A stretch of 64,000 nt of DNA from Endomychus coccineus (GCA_958510875.1 OY294067.1:193385322-193449321), one strand, 5' to 3'; counted from the first letter of the stretch, positions 42,585-53,946 are shown. Program-made: numbers and translations. Notes: generated from the sequence alone by a model not told the origin.

Positions 42585-43811
42585 ATGTTCAAAAAGTTGA
42601 GTGATGAGTTAAGTGTCGCGTGCATAAAAATCAAAAACATAAAAACAAACCTACTAAAAGACAATCAAGAGAAAAGGAATGACATTGGAGTAGTAGAACG
42701 TAAGTTTATAGATGTTAATTCAATTGAAAATAAATGTAACGAGTTGTACACTCAATATGAAAAAGATGTAATAGTTCATGGTATCAAAAAAGATACAGAA
42801 AGGTTGATAATCAATATATTTCATGATATAAATTCAATAATAAGTGAGTGTAAAGAAATATTAAGAATTAGGAAAGAAACTATCGGAATATCTTATGTAA
42901 AGAGCGATCAAACAAGTAATAGTATCGAAAGCATAGATAAATCACAAAAATTAGATAATATGGCAGATTTTGACTTCAAAATAGCAGCTACTGTGCTTCC
43001 AAAAACCACGAATCAGGAATCAGTTAAAAGTTTAATTAGGGGGATAAATTTATACGAGCCCAGTCTTAACCAAGCCGGTAAGAGACATATAGTTAATTAT
43101 GTTTTGAACAGTTGTTTGTCAACCAGGGACAGCGCCCGAATGAAAAGAAATTATAACACATTGGCAGAACTGATCAGTGATTTGGAAAGTAAATTTTTAA
43201 CAAAACAAAGTGCGAATGTTATCTCTACAAAACTTTTCGCGATGAAGCAAGGCAATCTCTCTTTGAACGACTTTGGCGAAAAAATTTGTACATTAATGTC
43301 TGAGTTAACAATTGCCCAAGCAGAAGGTGACGCAGCCAAATTGGAAATATTCATGGAAGCAAACGAAAAGACAGCAATAAATGTTTTTGCAAACGGAATT
43401 CGTGACCCAGAGTTGAGGGTGACCATGAAAAGCAAGAATTTACAAACGATAACGGATGCGATTAGTTCGGCTAATGAAGAAAACGCCCTGATTCTGTCTA
43501 ATCAGAGATCGAATCATGTTGTCATGTATGCTGACAGAGCGCAAAGTAATGTTAAGAGTAGATATTTCAATAATAATTCTAGAGGTAGATTTAATTCAAA
43601 TAGGGGTCACCAAAATAACATACATAGGGGAAAACCTCAAACAAATTTTAATAGAAATAGAAATTTCATAACTAACAATACTTATCAAAATAATAACAGG
43701 GGAAACAGACTCAGTCGTGGAACGGGAAACGGAAGCCGAAGAGTGTATGTTGCGGGTGAACAACAATACGCGGAAAACGGTGACGAATTTTTTCGTGACC
43801 AACGAAATTAG
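42585..43811 (+). CDS. gag: Gypsy-2 gag
   Basis: ATG at 42585, 408 residues. A coiled N-terminal region, a central capsid-like region (SVKSLIRGINLYEPSL, LISDLESKFLTKQ, AMKQGNLSLNDFGEKI), and a C-terminal Arg/Gly/Asn-rich tail with RGRFNSNRGH and NNRGNRLSRG instead of CCHC knuckles. This pattern fits the 17.6/297/mdg3 side of the Gypsy group, in which RNA binding is by basic RG-rich tails. The end of the frame overlaps pol by at least 95 bases, and pol lies in the +1 frame. Confidence 0.93.
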   Translation: MFKKLSDELSVACIKIKNIKTNLLKDNQEKRNDIGVVERKFIDVNSIENKCNELYTQYEKDVIVHGIKKDTERLIINIFHDINSIISECKEILRIRKETIGISYVKSDQTSNSIESIDKSQKLDNMADFDFKIAATVLPKTTNQESVKSLIRGINLYEPSLNQAGKRHIVNYVLNSCLSTRDSARMKRNYNTLAELISDLESKFLTKQSANVISTKLFAMKQGNLSLNDFGEKICTLMSELTIAQAEGDAAKLEIFMEANEKTAINVFANGIRDPELRVTMKSKNLQTITDAISSANEENALILSNQRSNHVVMYADRAQSNVKSRYFNNNSRGRFNSNRGHQNNIHRGKPQTNFNRNRNFITNNTYQNNNRGNRLSRGTGNGSRRVYVAGEQQYAENGDEFFRDQRN

Positions 43812-46800
43812 GGAAATTATTTTAAGTGTTAATGGCCTAAATTTTGTTAGGTTAAGGTACGGCAATACAGATGTTGACCTATTAGTTGATACAGGAGCAT
43901 CCATTAGTATATTTTTTAAGGAAAGTTTAGTTGAAGGCTTACAAAATATTAATAATAATGACAAAATTAAAATCTCAGGTATTTCAGGAATTGTCGAATC
44001 TGAGGGATCAGCATTTATCACGTTACACTTAAATCAAGGTTCAATAAACCAAAAGTTCATAATAATGAAATCATTTGATAAAAACATTGATGGAATTTTA
44101 GGATCAGATTTCTTTCAACATTATAAAGCATCAATAAATTATGAAAGTTCTAAATTATCATTGTACAGTTTAAATCAAAACAATTATAAAATAAATTTGC
44201 AAATGCATTCAAAGCATAAAAATTCAATTATAATTCCAGCACGTTGCGAAATTATAAAACAATTCAAAACAAACAAGGTCAATAGTTCAATAGTTTGTAA
44301 TGAAGAAATTGGAGAAGGAATATTCGTAGCCGGATCAATCGCGCGCAGATCTAGTGACGGAGAAATCCCCATTCAATTTTTGAATACAACTGATAAAGAC
44401 ATAGAAATAAAAAACTATGTCCCGAAATTATTAGATGCTGAAAATTACGAAATCATTTCGTTTTCAAAAAATGATATCAAAACAGTAGAACGAATAGACA
44501 ACATATTGAGTAAAGTTGATTTATCTCATTTGAAAAAGGAAGAAAAATATGGTATTCAACGAATTTGTGCAAAATATGCTGACGTCTTTCAGTTAGAGAA
44601 TGATCCTTTAACTACGACAAACATTTATAAACATAAATTACAACTTGAAGATAAAGTGACACCCACTTATTGTAAACCCTATAGATTACCATATGCTCAA
44701 AAATCACAAATAGATAAAGAAATAAATAAGATGCTAGACGATGGAATAATTGAACCTACAAGGTCAGCTTGGTCAGCACCTTTATTAATAGTACCGAAAA
44801 AAGCTAATGGAAACGAAGAAAAGCTATGGCGTGTGGTCATTGATTTTAGATTACTAAATAAAAAGATTAAGGATGATAAATTTCCACTTCCAAATATCAA
44901 CGAAATATTAGATTCCTTATCGGGAGCGATGTATTTCTCGCATTTAGATCTTTCTCAAGGTTATTATCAAATCGAATTAGATAAAAATAGTCGTCAATAT
45001 ACAGCATTTACAACTAATAAAGGGCAATATCAAATGACAAGGTTGCCAATGGGAATCAAAATAGCCCCGAGTGTTTTTTCGAGAGCCATGACAATTGCAA
45101 TGTCTGGTCTCAATTATGAAAGTTGTTTTATTTATTTAGACGATTTAATAGTTTTTGGAAATTGTCTTGAAAAACATAACATAAATTTGATAAAAGTAAT
45201 GTCAAGACTAAGAAAAGTGAATCTCAAACTAAACCCAAGAAAATGTGAATTTTTGAAAAAAGAAATTCTATATCTAGGTCATTTAATTTCAGCGGGAGGT
45301 ATTTCTCCTGACCCAGAAAAAGTCAAAACAATTAAACAATACCCTGTTCCATCTGATGCAAACTCGACCAAACGATTTGTAGCTTTTGCGAATTATTATA
45401 GATCATTTATTCAAAATTTTGCTCAAATCACAAATCCGTTAAATAGATTATCAAGAAAGAACACGCCTTTCGTCTGGACAGAAGAATGTCAAAAAGCATT
45501 TGAGACATTGAAGCAAAAATTAATTAACCCCCCAGTTTTAGATTATCCAGATTTATCAGAATCAAACACTTTCATTTTGAAAACTGACGCGTCGGGTACA
45601 GCTTTAGGGGCGGCCCTTTTTAATAAAAACGATAAACCGGTAGCGTATGCAAGTCGAGCATTAAATCCAGCTGAATCACGGTATTGTACAATAGAAAAAG
45701 AATTATTGGGTATAGTTTGGGCAGTAAAACATTTTCGACCTTATTTGTATGGAAAGAAATTTATAATTCAAACAGATCATCGTCCCTTAGTATCTTTGTT
45801 TAACATGACTGATCCATCTAGCCGATTAACAAAATTTAGATTGATATTAGAAGAATATGATTTTAAGATAGAATATATTAAAGGGAAAACAAATGTAACC
45901 GCTGATGCTTTGTCAAGAATTACAATTACATCTGATGAACTCAAAAAAGCACAAAATCATACAACCGCAGTATTAAATGTAATAACAAGAGCCCGTAGAA
46001 AACAATTAGATCAGGAAAAAGAAAAATCAAAATCAAAAATAGTAAGCAATAAGGATAGGATTGGCCATCCAGGAATTGTTGAATTACTTAAAAAACCAAA
46101 GAACGCCACAGAATTAAAAATTGTTAACAATAAGTTATTTGAAGAATTTAAAAATAAAGAAGGAATGAAAATGTTAGATAGGAATATCTTGATAAACACT
46201 AGTGTAGAAAAAATATTTATGAGATGGAGTGATGCATCTTTAGCGTGTGAGCTTCGGTCATCGTTAAAGGCCCTCCGAAAATTGTGCACAAAAGAAAAAA
46301 TAAATGAATTAGTTCTCATAAAAAATGAAGAAAATATTATAAACCTTGCAAGGGAAATAAAGAAACATTCCGATATATTAGGCGATATCAATATTACAAT
46401 ACTACGAGGCAGAAGAACAATATACAATCCTGAATTACAAAAATTATTATTAAATGATTACCACATTTTGGCAACAGGCGGTCATTCGGGAATATCTAGA
46501 ATGTATAATACAATCAAGCAACATTATTTTTGGAAAGGTCTTTATAAAGATGTAAAAAAGTTTGTCAGTGAATGTGACGAATGTCAACGCTATAAAAATT
46601 CTGTACCGAATATTCAACCCCTTTCCATAACAACAACAGCATCAGTAGCATTTGAAAAAATTAGTTTAGATTTAATGGGTCCGATATCAGCCGATATTGA
46701 AAATAAGAAATACATCTTAACAATACAATGCGATCTGTCAAAATACGTTGAAGCCTACTCGCTGGAGAATAAAGAGGCCGAAACCGTAGCCAGAGCGCTG

Positions 46801-47493
46801 GTCAATAACTTCATCTTGCGATATGGAATTCCCAATACGGTCCTGCACGACCAAGGTAAAGAATTCATGTCAGCAGTTTTCACGGAATCGTGTAAAATTC
46901 TTGGCATCAAGCAATTACATTCAACTGCTTACCACCATGAAACATTAGGAGCCATAGAAAATTCACACAAGAATCTGGGAGCTTTTCTTAGAATGCAAAC
47001 TGCAAAATATACAGAAGCATGGAGTAATTGGGTACCTTTCTGGTGTTTTAGCTATAACACAAGAGTGCATACGGAAACAAAATACACCCCCTTTGAGTTA
47101 GTATTTGGTAGAGTAGCATCACTACCTTCAAATTTGGGAAAAATTGATCCATTGCATTCATTCGATGATTATCCTAAAGAACTCAAATTTAGATTGCAAC
47201 AAGCTAGCGCTGAAGCGGAACAAAATCTGCTGAAATCAAAATTGAAAAGGAAAAACTTGTTTGATCAATCGAAACAAAATTGTAATAGAAATGTAAGTTT
47301 TAAAATAGGAGAGTTAGTTTTAGTTAAAAATGAAAGCACCAATAAAATGGACGAGATATTTAAAGGACCTTATCAAGTGCTAAGAGATGAATCTCCAAAT
47401 TTAGTTATTAGAAATAAAAATAAAGAATTAATAGTGCATAAAAACAGAGTGAAGAAATATTTGACAAAAACCAGTGGAAGTGATAGCAATTAA
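43717..47493 (+). CDS. pol: Gypsy-2 pol (protease, RT, RNase H, integrase)
   Basis: About 1258 codons, no stop. Protease LLVDTGASISIF (about 43880). RT with VVIDFRLLNKKIK, SHLDLSQGYYQIE and catalytic FIYLDDLIVF (about 45130). RNase H LKTDASGTALGAALF and QTDHRPLVSLF. Integrase: HHCC zinc region from HILATGGHSG to CDECQRYK (about 46460-46590), then catalytic Asp in SLDLMGP, Asp in LHDQGKEFM and Glu in GAIENSHKN. The C-terminal part ends VHKNRVKKYL. It is translated by frameshift from gag; the starting codon of the open frame is GTG, not an initiator. Confidence 0.96.
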   Translation: MERETEAEECMLRVNNNTRKTVTNFFVTNEIREIILSVNGLNFVRLRYGNTDVDLLVDTGASISIFFKESLVEGLQNINNNDKIKISGISGIVESEGSAFITLHLNQGSINQKFIIMKSFDKNIDGILGSDFFQHYKASINYESSKLSLYSLNQNNYKINLQMHSKHKNSIIIPARCEIIKQFKTNKVNSSIVCNEEIGEGIFVAGSIARRSSDGEIPIQFLNTTDKDIEIKNYVPKLLDAENYEIISFSKNDIKTVERIDNILSKVDLSHLKKEEKYGIQRICAKYADVFQLENDPLTTTNIYKHKLQLEDKVTPTYCKPYRLPYAQKSQIDKEINKMLDDGIIEPTRSAWSAPLLIVPKKANGNEEKLWRVVIDFRLLNKKIKDDKFPLPNINEILDSLSGAMYFSHLDLSQGYYQIELDKNSRQYTAFTTNKGQYQMTRLPMGIKIAPSVFSRAMTIAMSGLNYESCFIYLDDLIVFGNCLEKHNINLIKVMSRLRKVNLKLNPRKCEFLKKEILYLGHLISAGGISPDPEKVKTIKQYPVPSDANSTKRFVAFANYYRSFIQNFAQITNPLNRLSRKNTPFVWTEECQKAFETLKQKLINPPVLDYPDLSESNTFILKTDASGTALGAALFNKNDKPVAYASRALNPAESRYCTIEKELLGIVWAVKHFRPYLYGKKFIIQTDHRPLVSLFNMTDPSSRLTKFRLILEEYDFKIEYIKGKTNVTADALSRITITSDELKKAQNHTTAVLNVITRARRKQLDQEKEKSKSKIVSNKDRIGHPGIVELLKKPKNATELKIVNNKLFEEFKNKEGMKMLDRNILINTSVEKIFMRWSDASLACELRSSLKALRKLCTKEKINELVLIKNEENIINLAREIKKHSDILGDINITILRGRRTIYNPELQKLLLNDYHILATGGHSGISRMYNTIKQHYFWKGLYKDVKKFVSECDECQRYKNSVPNIQPLSITTTASVAFEKISLDLMGPISADIENKKYILTIQCDLSKYVEAYSLENKEAETVARALVNNFILRYGIPNTVLHDQGKEFMSAVFTESCKILGIKQLHSTAYHHETLGAIENSHKNLGAFLRMQTAKYTEAWSNWVPFWCFSYNTRVHTETKYTPFELVFGRVASLPSNLGKIDPLHSFDDYPKELKFRLQQASAEAEQNLLKSKLKRKNLFDQSKQNCNRNVSFKIGELVLVKNESTNKMDEIFKGPYQVLRDESPNLVIRNKNKELIVHKNRVKKYLTKTSGSDSN

Positions 47494-47560
47494 GCAATTA
47501 ACCATGGTTTTAGGAGTACAAAAAAAAAAAAATATTTTTTTTTCTTTGCACCCCCGGAGG

Positions 47561-47869
47561 TGTAATGAGGCTGTTATTAGTTAGGAACTCTTATTTAAGT
47601 CATAGATGGTATTTAGACACTTGTTGTGCCAACAGGTCCTATGAACTATATGAACTAAATAAAGGTTACAATTAAGCAACTATCATTGACTAAGCATATG
47701 CATCGATCGTCGACCTGATGGTCAACGGACATTGACCAGCTGACGCTGCACCGATCGAACATTAGGTAAATGTATGAATATATGTAAAGAGAAGTTGAAT
47801 TGGAACGATGATACTAAGAACATCTAAATAAATGCCTTAGACCAAGTACACCGATCTTTTATTATTATA
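47561..47869 (+). repeat. Gypsy-2 3' LTR
   Basis: 309 bp; followed by ACTG (47870-47873), then the last bases of the foldback element. Confidence 0.95.
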
Positions 47870-47876
47870 ACTGTAC

Positions 47877-48267
47877 TATATTAGCATGATATGATAACGT
47901 GAAGATGATGTAAAACTCTCAAAATAAATCTTATCTACGCTGGCCTGTTTACTTTCTCATAACAAGCTTATCGATAAACATAAATCTTGATCTCTTAACC
48001 ATAAAGACAAGTTATACAAAACATGCGAAGTTTGCATAATTCAATTTATGTCTTGTCGAGACTTGTCTACCTATGTAAGACTATAGGTAATCAAACTCTA
48101 CGTACAGGTAACCACAAACCTCTTCTTCAACAGCCTCTGGACATTGGTTAATACTCTTTTCCATACACTCGGGTCATTGTTAACACACCACAAGAAGTTA
48201 CAGTCAGTGGACACATGTGGATGGACATGCCATCGAAGTGTCACAGTATCCCCCCAGTTATACTACT
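47877..48267 (-). repeat. Polinton A right terminal region and terminus
   Basis: Ends with ...GTTATACTACT at 48267, the inverse of the AGTAGTATA start typical of these Polintons. The neighbouring GGACATGCCATCGAA matches the Polinton B terminal repeat. The partner left end is outside the window, so the flanking GAAAGA (48268-48273) as target duplication is untested. A 35-base block (ATGATATGA..ACGTGAAGATGA.GTAAAAC) just right of the foldback element also occurs left of it at about 39911. Confidence 0.75.
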
Positions 48268-48364
48268 GAAAGAGTCACCTATAGTTTGATATAACTTCCA
48301 TACGGTGTAAACATAAGACTATCTTGTTTTCAGATACCAATACTCGCATCAAAAACAACAACAA

Positions 48365-48690
48365 TGTCGAACGATGCTTATGATTACTTGATAAATCTCG
48401 TATTACAACCGATAGATGTAAACCTTTGAATTTATTGGATGTATCAACAACTGAACAAGCACTAGCACATTATTTTAGAGCGACATCAAACATTATTAAA
48501 TGTCCCCAGCTAGAACAAGAAATAATTATTTTCAGAAATACTAACGAAGTATACGCCGACATATTTTCAAGATTCCACGTGCTAAACGAAATTCTTTGAT
48601 TCGATCATTCAAACATTACGATGTTCAGTCAGGTATAAGCACAGATGAAGAAATGTTTGAATTAATAAATCACATTAAAAAAATTAGACG
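48365..48690 (+). pseudogene. Unknown degraded coding region
   Basis: Frames in this stretch read ALAHYFRATSNIIKCPQL and NTNEVYADIFSRFH, then after a shift RAKRNSLIRSFKHYDVQSG and MFELINHIKKIRRL. Composition looks coding, but stops are present and no family is recognised. It lies directly right of the Polinton A terminus and is cut by the LINE. Confidence 0.35.
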
Positions 48691-49739
48691 GTTGAAACAA
48701 ATGTATTGCAGTGTTCCTTGACTTAGCAAAAGCATTGACTCGGTTCCTCACCCAGCACTGTTAAACACTCTCGAACAATATGGAGTAAGAGGCATTGTAT
48801 TGGAGATTTTCAAAAATTGTTTACCAGAGAGAAAACAAATTGTAAAAATAAGAAATACGTACAGCAACACTGATGATATTCAGGTAGGAGTACCTCAAGG
48901 TACAGATTATAGACCCCTTTTCATTACTTACTTTAACTCTTTACTACACACATACGGGTGGCACTATAATATCATATGCTCATGATACAGTTCTAGTTTT
49001 TGAAGATAACACATAGCACACTGTTAAGTAAAAGGCTCAACATGGCATATCCATAGTCAAAAACTGGCTAGACTTCAACAAAATGTCTTTAAATGTAGGC
49101 AAAACGTCATAAATAGACTTTTCTCTGACAGAAGCAAACAGACCTGATTTCTCTAAATTAAAATTTGAAGACTCAAATCTTGAAATAAACAGTACTGTTA
49201 AAACCAAATACCTGGGTATAATTATTGACAAACACCTTAAATGGACAGACCACATTAACACCTTAACAGCAAAACTAAGATTTATATATAAATTTTATGA
49301 GCTACGAAAGTTTATAAATAAAAAATTATTAATCATTCTCTGCCAATCGTTAATTGAATCTATCATAGGATACGGTATTGCTGTGTGGGATGCTCTTTAT
49401 AATAATGCCTTATAGCCCCTGAACGTTTTTCAAAATTACAATATTAAAATAATACTTCGAGAAAAAAATTTATTCTACAAGCTTACTATACAATGAAGAA
49501 TTTCTGAGTATACGCTCACTGTATTATCACACATGCTGCATATTCATCCCTATTTGAAAATCAATCCAACACATAAGCATGAAACTCGGTCAAAAGTTAA
49601 TAATATATATATAAGTCCCTTTTATCAGACAGATGCTAACCAGAGGTTCATTACGTCAATAGCTCCTGAAATAATCAATTCTTTACCACCAAACATAAAA
49701 AAAATAAACAATCGTAAAACTTTCCAAAAAAAAATCTAA
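48691..49739 (+). pseudogene. LINE reverse transcriptase fragment
   Basis: The fingers-palm region starts at VFLDLAKA and includes GVPQG, a broken YADD region and the thumb. At least four frame changes or stops. Endonuclease and N-terminal portion absent. It would have copied its own RNA at the target site. Confidence 0.8.
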
Positions 49740-50090
49740 ACAGTATATAGGTAAAAACCAAAATTCCAAATAATGTAATCGGAATGTAAAGAAAGCATCA
49801 TAATTTGTGTTTGCAACTTAATTCTCTTTAGTTGTAAAATTACTAATGTGTATCTATTCTATTTTTTTTTGTTACGCCTGTCTTTCCAATTACACGAAAT
49901 TTGATTTGCTTAATATTATTATATTAATACATACAAATAGCAAAATAATACAATAATAAATTGGTCTGTACACATACGGGCCCTTGGGCCTGGGTGTATA
50001 TAATTTTAGAAATATTAGTAGTATATAAGTTTTTGTAAACTAATAATTGTGTAAGACAAAATAAAATAAATAAAATATAATAGTAACATT
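48691..50090 (+). mobile_element. LINE (non-LTR retrotransposon) fragment, 5'-truncated
   Basis: Reverse transcriptase text of the Jockey/CR1-like type in several frames: VFLDLAKA, LNTLEQYGVRG, VGVPQGTDYRP (about 48890), YADDT-like segment near 48980 (interrupted), TKYLGIIIDKHLKW (about 49205), SLIESIIGYGIAVWDAL, ending IKKINNRKTFQKK (49739). The 3' UTR ends in an A/T-rich (TAAAA)-type tail near 50060-50090. Only the C-terminal two thirds of ORF2 remain. Confidence 0.8.
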
Positions 50091-50297
50091 TGCTTTATTC
50101 GAATATCAAAAAGAAATCCAAAATTCTGAAAATTTGACAATACTATATTACACAATGTTGCACAACACTATTCCAAAATTGCTACCAATGAAAATGCTTC
50201 TACCGATGTAGGCATTTTCGTTGAACCGAGTCCAGGAATAATATTTGAAATCATTTATATAATAATATAGGCTCAACGAATATATTTCTTCATATGA

Positions 50298-50731
50298 CAA
50301 ATTTGGTAATAAGAGAGATACATTCCATTATTTTTGATGATACGTTATCATTTGAATTCGTACCCATCATGAAGCAATACATCACGTTGATGAGGCGATA
50401 TCGCAACGAATTTATTCTACCAAAGGAGATGGACGATGAGGACAAATACTAAGTTACCATTCAGCTTTATTCTTTTATTAGTCAATTGGAAAGAAATTGG
50501 TCGCTGTGCGAAATTTCCAGCGAAAAAGAAAATGTTACGAGTTACATTAAATATGTTTGTACAAAATTTTATAGAATTGTGCCCAGTATTTTAAATAATT
50601 TAGAAAAAACAGACATGGGAGATTTAGAGTCACTTAATATCGTGTGGAAGAATGAATTAGTATGCATAACAAATATTTTCCCAACAAAACGTGCGAAACA
50701 AGTGTCATACGATACATATATAACTGTTTAA
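50298..50731 (+). pseudogene. Unknown gene with one internal stop
   Basis: ATG at 50298 (MTNLVIREIHSII), FVPIMKQYITLMRR, then a single TAA at 50451-50453, after which the same frame continues through SQLERNWSLCEISSEKEN, KFYRIVPSILNNLEK to the stop at 50731. A partial, more degraded second copy starts at 50961. The function is unknown; the single stop suggests a fairly recent loss. Confidence 0.4.
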
Positions 50732-50960
50732 TACAAGGTGATCATGACCGTGTAACAATTATGGAGGAGGCGAAAATGATGTGTGTCATAATACGGATGA
50801 AGATGCAAATAAAAACTCAAACTTCTTGATAAATTTCGGACATTTGAATATTTTGAAATGTATAGGATCAAATAACTCACATCTACAAATTTAGTTGCTA
50901 TCTTTTGTAATTATCTTATACTATTTATTACAAATAAATCTTATTATTATTTTTTTTTTC

Positions 50961-51112
50961 ATATGACAAATTCGATAATAAGCGACATCAATCATAAAGC
51001 TATATTTTTTGTGACGAGGCTAATCGCAATGCGTTCATTCTAACAAACGAGATGGACGATAGAAGGAAATATGAAATTGCCATTCAGATTTTATTTTTGT
51101 TACAGTGGAGAA
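50961..51112 (+). pseudogene. Degraded second copy of the 50298 gene
   Basis: Begins ATGACAAATTCGATAATAAG, like 50298, and shares GAGATGGACGAT and TTGCCATTCAG. The frame is broken after about 25 codons. Tandem duplicate, about 660 bases downstream. Confidence 0.4.
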
Positions 51113-53400
51113 GATAGCGTCACGAAATACGAAAATTTGGTTGACGCTAAGATTCTGAAATATTACTTTTATTGTGCTCAAAAGGGATTTAAAAATAGCA
51201 AATAAATTTCTCAATTTCAGTTATCACTAATATTTTCATACTTATTATCCTTTACAAGTAATATTTTCTTATCTCATGTATACTCTAAATATGATAATAA
51301 TGGTTTCCATAACATAATACTATTTTTCAACTGCAAATAATCAGTTTTTTGGTTATATCAGAGTACATTATGACGTGTCCCTTGTGACTTTTCGGTAAAC
51401 AGCTTACTGCGATAAACTTGAAATCCTCGGGCGCCAGATTTTTCTAAAGGTTTACTCCTTTTTGAGGACTTCTGCTAGGGTCCTCACCAAAACGCTTGTC
51501 ACTATGCTATCTATAGATAGCCTTGTCCCCTAGGGTAGCTACAGTGGAGTAAAACCGGGGCCCATTGGGCAGAAAACAGTATCAAAATTGTAGGCTTTAA
51601 TTACAATTGATACCTGGTTAAAACTTAGCTCATTTAAAGATGGAGCAGAAATAACCCAATAAAACAGGGAATTCCAAATATTAAATATAATAACAATAAA
51701 TACACTTTCAGAATAATTAATAAATGCAATTGAACGGTATAATTCACAAAAATTTACCCAGACGGAAAATGTAAAGAAGCTCATGCGGTAAAAGGAAACT
51801 GTTACAACATATCTATTTTTTACGATATGTTCGGTAATTAATTTCAATTCAACGGTACGAAATTGGTTGATAAATGATTTACATTTATCAATTTACGGAA
51901 AATACAAATCAAGGAGTTCCTAGAGCAATAAGCGGTGTACGGTAACCATTCAGATAGCATTATTACTTGAAATGTTCATAAAACACTACGATATATTGAA
52001 CGATTAAAATTCGGTCGGGTCGGAAAATATTGACCTGCACTAATTTTCCGATCGTACGATATCAGATTTTTCGGTATCTTCGGATAATGACTCTGATTGA
52101 GTTTATTCTGTCACATCACCCACCTTTGTACTAGCTATCCACGGAGTGCCCGGTAATTGTATGACAGTGTTAGATTTCATACACTTTGCAGATTCAGATT
52201 CTAGACAATTAGGGCTTATACTTCCGGTAGGTCACAGCGTACACAAACCCTAACTATCGTATCTGCAATAAACCCTACACCCACGGCTGGGGCTTCTCAT
52301 ACGGATAAGGGGTAATTACGATTATCAATCACACAACCACCCCCAGCTTATACTTCCGGTAGATCACAGCGTACACAAGCCGTTGGTGATTTGGTCGTCT
52401 AGGATATACTTATACTTCCGGTAGATCACAGCGTGCACAAATATACCAAAGACGCCCCTGTCGTTCAAACATACACACTCTGTACACACCATACAATTAC
52501 TTGAATATTTCAATTCACATGCGGATTCAAATCGTGCGCGGTCCGACCTATGACGGGATAAACTCAAATGTATCAATTCAAATTATTGAAAGCTACGGAT
52601 CTCAGATATCATACAAAGGTTACCAATCACAAACTACGGAAATCAATATATCGTAATGCCCAAGAAAATATAAACTATTAAGCTATCAATTACCTTATAT
52701 AAAATTCACTAAGCGGAACACTATTGTTAATTCAAATTTTAAATCTGACTTGAACTCGGATAATAATTAATTCACTCTGATTTCAATACAATCACACTTG
52801 AACGGTACTGATTGATAATCAAAATAACATAAGAGAAAAAGATCTTTTGTCTGTCACTGCTTTTATATGTTTTCGAGGTTCTGTTCAAGTCTGCACCACC
52901 AATTCCTTATTTTGTGCCGAGGCTTTTGTATTTATGTCCCGATTAATGCTTGAAAATGACACTACTTTTTAGATCTAAAATTCGCGCTCATGATATCTCG
53001 GTAGTTCCTCTTGGCACAGTAAACAAATGTTATCGGAGTTTTTTGGTTGTTCGCCCTTTTTATACATAAGGCTGTTCAAATTTTGATGCGTTAACTTACC
53101 AGATCCCCGTTTTTGCAACACAAGTTAATCGGAATGAATGCAATTTTTAAGCGGGCATAAATTCAATTCATTCATCGAAATAATTACACTTATTCAAAAT
53201 CACGGAGATTTAGAAAATTGACAATCACGGAATACATATTCGGAGTTCACGCATATCTGTTGAAATAATGAACTATTTAACCGGAATTTAGTGTAATATT
53301 CGTATTTACTGCCTGATCAGAAATAAATGATATTTCAAAATTTAAGCTTCGTTACATGTTTTGAAAAGTTTCAGTTATTTTTGTATAAACCATTTGGAAT
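51113..53400. other. No gene recognised; one short repeated motif
   Basis: AT-rich DNA without a convincing frame. A 30-base string starting cttatacttccggtag and containing TCACAGCGT and CACAA occurs three times (about 52214, 52347, 52409). Otherwise nothing recognisable. Confidence 0.5.
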
Positions 53401-53514
53401 GTATGTTATGAGTAGGTAATGCGGCACCTTGGCCAGACAGTCACTTCCGGTCCTTATCAGATGTCGGTAAGTATTGTCACTGTATTACCGACCCGGGCAA
53501 AGGTTGGTTCGAAA

Positions 53515-53800
53515 CTTTGCTAAATGTCCGCTAGATGACGGGTTGTTGGTAGTGGTGTCATTTCTGTCCGCTAGGGGGCTAGGATTTGGTGTCGCTCTGT
53601 TGATCGAGTTATCGCTTCTACCCGCTAGGTGGCTAGGGTTTGGTATCGCCTAGTTGGTTGAGGTGTCGCTTCAACCCGCTATGGGTCTATGGTTTGGTGT
53701 CGTTTGTACTCGCTAGGGGTTAGTGTTTGGTGTCGGTAGTCTATGGTTCTTCCAACTATGGTCTGGTAATGTATGGTTCTCCCAAATATGGTCTGGGCAT
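53515..53800 (+). repeat. Degenerate tandem repeat with CCGCTAGGxxxCTAGGxTTTGGT
   Basis: Imperfect units of about 50-65 bases built on CCCGCTAGGTGGCTAGGG and TTTGGTGTCG, repeated at least four times, then a short TATGGTTCTxCCAA set. Related CGCTAGGGG strings recur at about 54230. Confidence 0.6.
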
Positions 53801-53882
53801 TCCATGGTTTTCCAATCTGCAGTCTGGGAACTAGTCATCTGTATACTGACATTCTACTGAAATGACTATTTTTTTTGTACAC

Positions 53883-53946
53883 ACCGGATTCGAACCGGGG
53901 AAACAGATTCCAAAGTTGGTGCGTTACCCGCTCAGCTATGGAGGAC
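53883..53946 (-). ncRNA. tRNA-like (pol III A and B box) unit, copy 1
   Basis: On the minus strand, TAGCTGAGCGGG matches the A-box consensus TRGCNNAGYNGG, and GGTTCGAATCC, about 40 bases on, matches the B box exactly. The intervening segment cannot form a proper anticodon arm and the acceptor strands do not pair, so it is a tRNA-derived SINE head or tRNA pseudogene rather than a working tRNA. Confidence 0.55.

Larger units (their letters stand above)
41816..47869 (+). mobile_element. Ty3/Gypsy retrotransposon Gypsy-2, nearly intact
   Basis: A 6054-bp element, LTRs of 309 bp (TGTAATGAGG...TTATTATTATA) with one difference noticed, and 4-bp ACTG duplications. It carries a small transmembrane-protein frame, gag and a full-length pol without stops. 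It therefore inserted recently and could still be active. No env gene is visible. The 3' polypurine tract is short (cccccggagg). Confidence 0.95.
40022..47876. mobile_element. Foldback DNA element (about 0.7-kb arms) containing Gypsy-2
   Basis: Arms 40022-40710 and about 41120-41815 are inverse complements, and 47874-47876 is the last bit of the element beyond the Gypsy-2 insertion. The candidate 7-base duplication TATATTA flanks it (40015-40021 and 47877-47883). Each arm contains a (TA)n tract. The 0.4-kb centre has no gene. Without Gypsy-2 the element is about 1.8 kb and non-autonomous. Confidence 0.85.

Noticed and set aside
48268..48273. GAAAGA as target duplication of Polinton A
   Set aside because: The left end of Polinton A is outside the window, so the duplication cannot be tested.
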